A stretch of DNA of 8,647 nucleotides from an uncultured Bacteroidota bacterium (GTDB lineage Bacteria; Bacteroidota; Bacteroidia; NS11-12g; UBA955). Made by a program: the position numbers and the translations under genes. Of this stretch, positions 6,012 to 8,647 are shown one piece after another (the stretch's first letter is position 1; every line of letters starts with the position of its first letter). A model generated the notes under the pieces. It ran no database searches. It saw only the letters and a list, made by a program, of their open reading frames with translations, and was not told the DNA's origin. Location of the stretch: NCBI GenBank assembly GCA_903879775.1, contig CAIRMY010000166.1, forward strand, positions 1-8,647, written 5' to 3'.

Positions 6012-8647
6012 TTACCGAATCAGTGTAATTACACCGTTTACAACCGTTGGTGGCTGATTTTCGCCATTGAGGTAGAATTTGTAAAGAACAAAGTAACTTC
6101 CTGATGGACATTCTGGTCCATTGTTTTGAATTTGTCCGTTCCAAAATAAATTTGAATTGCTGATATCTGCATTTTCTTTATTGTAAACCAATGTACCCCA
6201 CCTAGAGAAAATTTCAATGCTATATTTGAAGGGGATGTGGTTGTAACCAATGGTAAATTGATCGTTATAACCATCTTGATTTGGGGTAAATGTATTGTAA
6301 ATGAAATACTTTAAAGAGTAGACATTCAATTTTTTACACAATGTATCTTTGCAGCCAAGGCTATCGGTAGCGATAAGGCAAACTTTAAAAATGGAATCAA
6401 TTTTGTTTTGGTAAGTGTGTGATGGGTTGTTGGTTTTATTGTCTGAAAAACCATCTCCAAAGTGCCAAATAAAAGAAACATGATTGATGCTTTTTTGAAA
6501 AAATGAAAACGCAGGAACCTTACTGGAATCAACATCAAAATCTGTTTTCAATGCGCTCTGGTGCAAGTGAATTTGAATGGAAGAGTCACAGCCATTTTGA
6601 GCCATGAGCGTATCAAGAATAACAAAAGGGGCGGAGTACGATTTATTCCGATAATTGTATGATTCGTTTTTGCACAAAAACTCATGCCACAAAGTGTCAA
6701 AAACTGGTTTTACAGAGATATTTCTAGTTACAATTGAATCACATCCGTAAATGGTAAAAAAAGAGTCGATGTGCTTTGCATTTGTTCGGTAGATTTTTCC
6801 ATTAAATGAAATAGAATCTCCCTTGCAAATGTCATATTGTCGAGAAACCGCAGTATCGGTGTGGATTGCAATTTTGATTTTAAGGACAGAGTCGCATTGG
6901 CAATTATTTTTTAAAGTATCGTAATAGATACCTGTCTTGAAATACAGCTTTGAATTGACTTTAAACGTGTCGTTCAAACAACCCGAGAAAGCCAAATTGG
7001 TATCAGAAAAATGGTAAGGAAAAATTGTGGTGGGTGTGAGCGGGGTATCAAAACAGGCTTGATACATGACTCCAGACACTTTGTATTTTGCTTTAGGATC
7101 TCGATTGAATAGCGTATCGACAATATCTGTAGAATCAGAGTTGCCTTGTTTGTAAACCACTTGTTTTATGGTATCGCTTAGCGTTAAATTTTCCCAAATG
7201 ATGCGGTATTTTTTATTCGGTAGGGGATTTCGAATTTTAACAATAGACTTGTTTTGACAAATTAAAGTAGAGTCAATGATCAGTTTCGTTTCAGTGGGAG
7301 TACAGGAAATGAGGGAATCGATAACACCAACTAAGCTATCGGCACAAAAATGGAGCTTTTTGGTGATGTTGTTGTATCGAATGTCGTTGACTTTATAATT
7401 GTTTTCTTTGACCAATTTGTAGGTATGTATGGGTACGAGTTTGGTGGGTGTAATTTTAAAAACTTTGATTCTGGCACTATCGAATCCTAAGTATAAGTTG
7501 TCGCAATTGTCAATATACACACCAGATTGAACGCGAATGATTTTATTCGGAAAAGAGTCAAAAAGAATAAGCTTGCCGTTGTATTTGTTAAAAACCTGGT
7601 AGCGTTTACCGTCGTAATAACACAAATACCGAGAATTCACTCCCAAACAATGAAGAATGACACCTTGTCCATAACCTTCGGGATTGGGATTGTGATTAGA
7701 TTTAGTAGCGATTCCAATGATCCATTCTGGATTTCTGTGATTCCATTTTTCTTTGCTTAAGGAATCATTTAAGGATGCGATGATATTTAAGTGACCTGAA
7801 GTAGTGCTTGAGTATTTAAATTTCCATGTATGTATAGGTCCGAGTCCTCCGTTATAATTGATAAAAGCTTGATCATCATCATCCAATACAATTTTAATGG
7901 CTGCAAATTTGATAGTATCTGGGGAAATTGCACTAAAGCAATTTTTGCACGTATCTGAAATTTTACCATACAATATTTGGTCAGCATTTGATGTATATCC
8001 ACCCCAATCACATCCTTGAACCCATCTGGATTGTTTGTCGCTGCATTTTGTGAAAAATGAACCCCTATAGGAAATAGAATTAATTAAATGATGGGCGCTA
8101 TCCCACAAACCATTTGTATCCAAACTTACGAATTCATTAGTAGCAATATTTCTGCTTGTCTGAGGGCCAACATAAATTTTGTTTTCGTATCGGTTTACAG
8201 TAAATGAATTTATACCACCATAAAAAATCATGAGTGAAAATTGGTATGAGTTTGGCAAATTGATGAGTCCTAAAAAAACCCATTTCAGGTTGCCTTTGGT
8301 ATCATATTTTGCAACTCTTGGAATATCCATCCAATTGATTGCTCCACCATAAATGTAGCTGTTCCCGGCATTGTCGTATTCAACATCTACGGCCATATTT
8401 TCAAACAATTTATTCGAATAAGGATTTGAAATTTTGAGCGTGTCGATAAATTTCACCCATGGGTCGATGGTTAAATTAGAATATTTAAATTTCAATGATT
8501 TTTGAGGGACATTGAATCCCACAACATTATTTACATTGGTATATTCAACGGGTACTTTTGAATTTGTTGTATACGCATTTAATCCAAATTCAGAATATTG
8601 AAATTCAGGATTTTGCCAGCTTAATGAAAGTTTTTCAAAAACTTGAG
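6012..8647 (-). CDS. Large secreted/surface protein with PKD domain and T9SS type B (gliding-motility-associated) C-terminal sorting domain, 5'-truncated
   Basis: The function is not known. The frame stays open to the right edge, so 877 residues are visible and the N-terminus, with the signal peptide expected for such proteins, lies outside. The GTG at 8522 is an internal Val; the residues before it also read as ordinary protein. Counting from that codon: residues 1-400 are uncharacterised, with propeller-like strands such as YDNAGNSYIYGG (49-60), RVAKYDTKGNLKW (69-81) and YIDNCDNLYLGFD (336-348). Residues 410-505 may be an Ig-like domain. About 512-655 hold three cysteine modules. About 657-736 are a PKD domain with IWHFGDG (685-691) and NNPSHTYQN (698-706). 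About 737-836 are the sorting domain: NTFTPNQDGYNDQF, IEIFSRWGTLVYN, FWNGQIQNNG and PSGSYFVLYKF. Proteins with this tail cross the outer membrane by type IX secretion and are released or anchored on the surface. The base composition looks more A/T-rich than metK-glmS. Adhesin or structural roles are only guesses; I see no enzyme motif. Confidence 0.88.
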   Translation of the reverse strand, partial: QVFEKLSLSWQNPEFQYSEFGLNAYTTNSKVPVEYTNVNNVVGFNVPQKSLKFKYSNLTIDPWVKFIDTLKISNPYSNKLFENMAVDVEYDNAGNSYIYGGAINWMDIPRVAKYDTKGNLKWVFLGLINLPNSYQFSLMIFYGGINSFTVNRYENKIYVGPQTSRNIATNEFVSLDTNGLWDSAHHLINSISYRGSFFTKCSDKQSRWVQGCDWGGYTSNADQILYGKISDTCKNCFSAISPDTIKFAAIKIVLDDDDQAFINYNGGLGPIHTWKFKYSSTTSGHLNIIASLNDSLSKEKWNHRNPEWIIGIATKSNHNPNPEGYGQGVILHCLGVNSRYLCYYDGKRYQVFNKYNGKLILFDSFPNKIIRVQSGVYIDNCDNLYLGFDSARIKVFKITPTKLVPIHTYKLVKENNYKVNDIRYNNITKKLHFCADSLVGVIDSLISCTPTETKLIIDSTLICQNKSIVKIRNPLPNKKYRIIWENLTLSDTIKQVVYKQGNSDSTDIVDTLFNRDPKAKYKVSGVMYQACFDTPLTPTTIFPYHFSDTNLAFSGCLNDTFKVNSKLYFKTGIYYDTLKNNCQCDSVLKIKIAIHTDTAVSRQYDICKGDSISFNGKIYRTNAKHIDSFFTIYGCDSIVTRNISVKPVFDTLWHEFLCKNESYNYRNKSYSAPFVILDTLMAQNGCDSSIQIHLHQSALKTDFDVDSSKVPAFSFFQKSINHVSFIWHFGDGFSDNKTNNPSHTYQNKIDSIFKVCLIATDSLGCKDTLCKKLNVYSLKYFIYNTFTPNQDGYNDQFTIGYNHIPFKYSIEIFSRWGTLVYNKENADISNSNLFWNGQIQNNGPECPSGSYFVLYKFYLNGENQPPTVVNGVITLIR
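6015..6314 (-). other. T9SS type B / gliding motility-associated C-terminal (CHU_C-like) sorting domain
   Basis: The last 100 residues of the surface protein carry the family's ordered signatures: FTPNQDGYNDQF (745-756), then IEIFSRWGTLVYN (769-781), FWNGQIQNNG (793-802), PSGSYFVLYKF (806-816), and a final short strand ending VNGVITLIR. In Bacteroidota such domains direct cargo to the type IX secretion translocon at the outer membrane. The motif match is seen; export of this protein is inferred from the family. Confidence 0.9.
6558..6989 (-). repeat. Three tandem ~51-residue cysteine modules within the surface protein
   Basis: Three consecutive units align with a period of 52 and 51 residues. 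Opening segments are CLNDTFKVNSKLYF (Cys514), CKGDSISFNGKIYR (Cys566) and CKNESYNYRNKSYS (Cys617). Closing segments are CQCDSVLKIKI (Cys543), GCDSIVTRNI (Cys594) and GCDSSIQIHL (Cys645). In each unit the two cysteines lie 28-29 residues apart and could form one disulfide per module. Similar modules occur in other large Bacteroidota T9SS proteins. The repeat is degenerate at DNA level, so it is an old protein repeat rather than a recent duplication. Residue numbers count from the Val codon at 8522. Confidence 0.8.

Noticed and set aside
8520..8522. GTG as the true start of the surface protein
   Set aside because: The frame stays open for 41 more codons to the window edge with normal protein-like sequence, no signal peptide follows the GTG although the sorting domain implies export, and no promoter box is nearby.

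Overview
This window looks like ordinary chromosome from a member of the Bacteroidota. Four things point there: the C-terminal type IX secretion sorting domain on the last gene; two copies of the Bacteroidota -7 promoter box (TAnnTTTG); A/T-rich start regions without clear Shine-Dalgarno sequences; and a FabI whose C-terminal half reads like the Bacteroidota form. The phylum call is firm. I cannot name a family or genus.

Layout, left to right. (1) The 3' part of fabI (enoyl-ACP reductase, fatty acid synthesis) enters from the left edge on the + strand. (2) It converges, across only 27 bases, on a minus-strand pair ffh-pdxH (signal recognition particle GTPase, then pyridox(am)ine 5'-phosphate oxidase) separated by 6 bases. 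(3) A 112-base divergent promoter region lies between ffh and metK, with a recognisable -7 box for each direction. (4) metK (SAM synthetase) and glmS (glucosamine-6-phosphate synthase) follow on the + strand, 20 bases apart, probably one transcript. It ends at a strong intrinsic terminator just after glmS. (5) The last 2.6 kb is one long minus-strand reading frame. It encodes a secreted or surface protein with an uncharacterised, possibly beta-propeller-like N-terminal region, three tandem cysteine-containing modules, a PKD domain and a gliding-motility/T9SS type B sorting domain. Its 5' end lies beyond the right edge.

The first five genes are core housekeeping functions (lipid, cofactor, protein targeting, methyl donor, amino sugar) with intact diagnostic motifs. 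The cell-surface protein is the only accessory-type gene and its function is not known. There is no intergenic stretch over 300 bases. I see no rRNA, tRNA, CRISPR array, insertion sequence, attachment site or phage gene.

I did not find a clearly novel system. The points most worth a second look are the ffh start (the ORF can be extended upstream, but the promoter box argues against it and suggests a very short or leaderless mRNA) and the domain architecture of the large surface protein.
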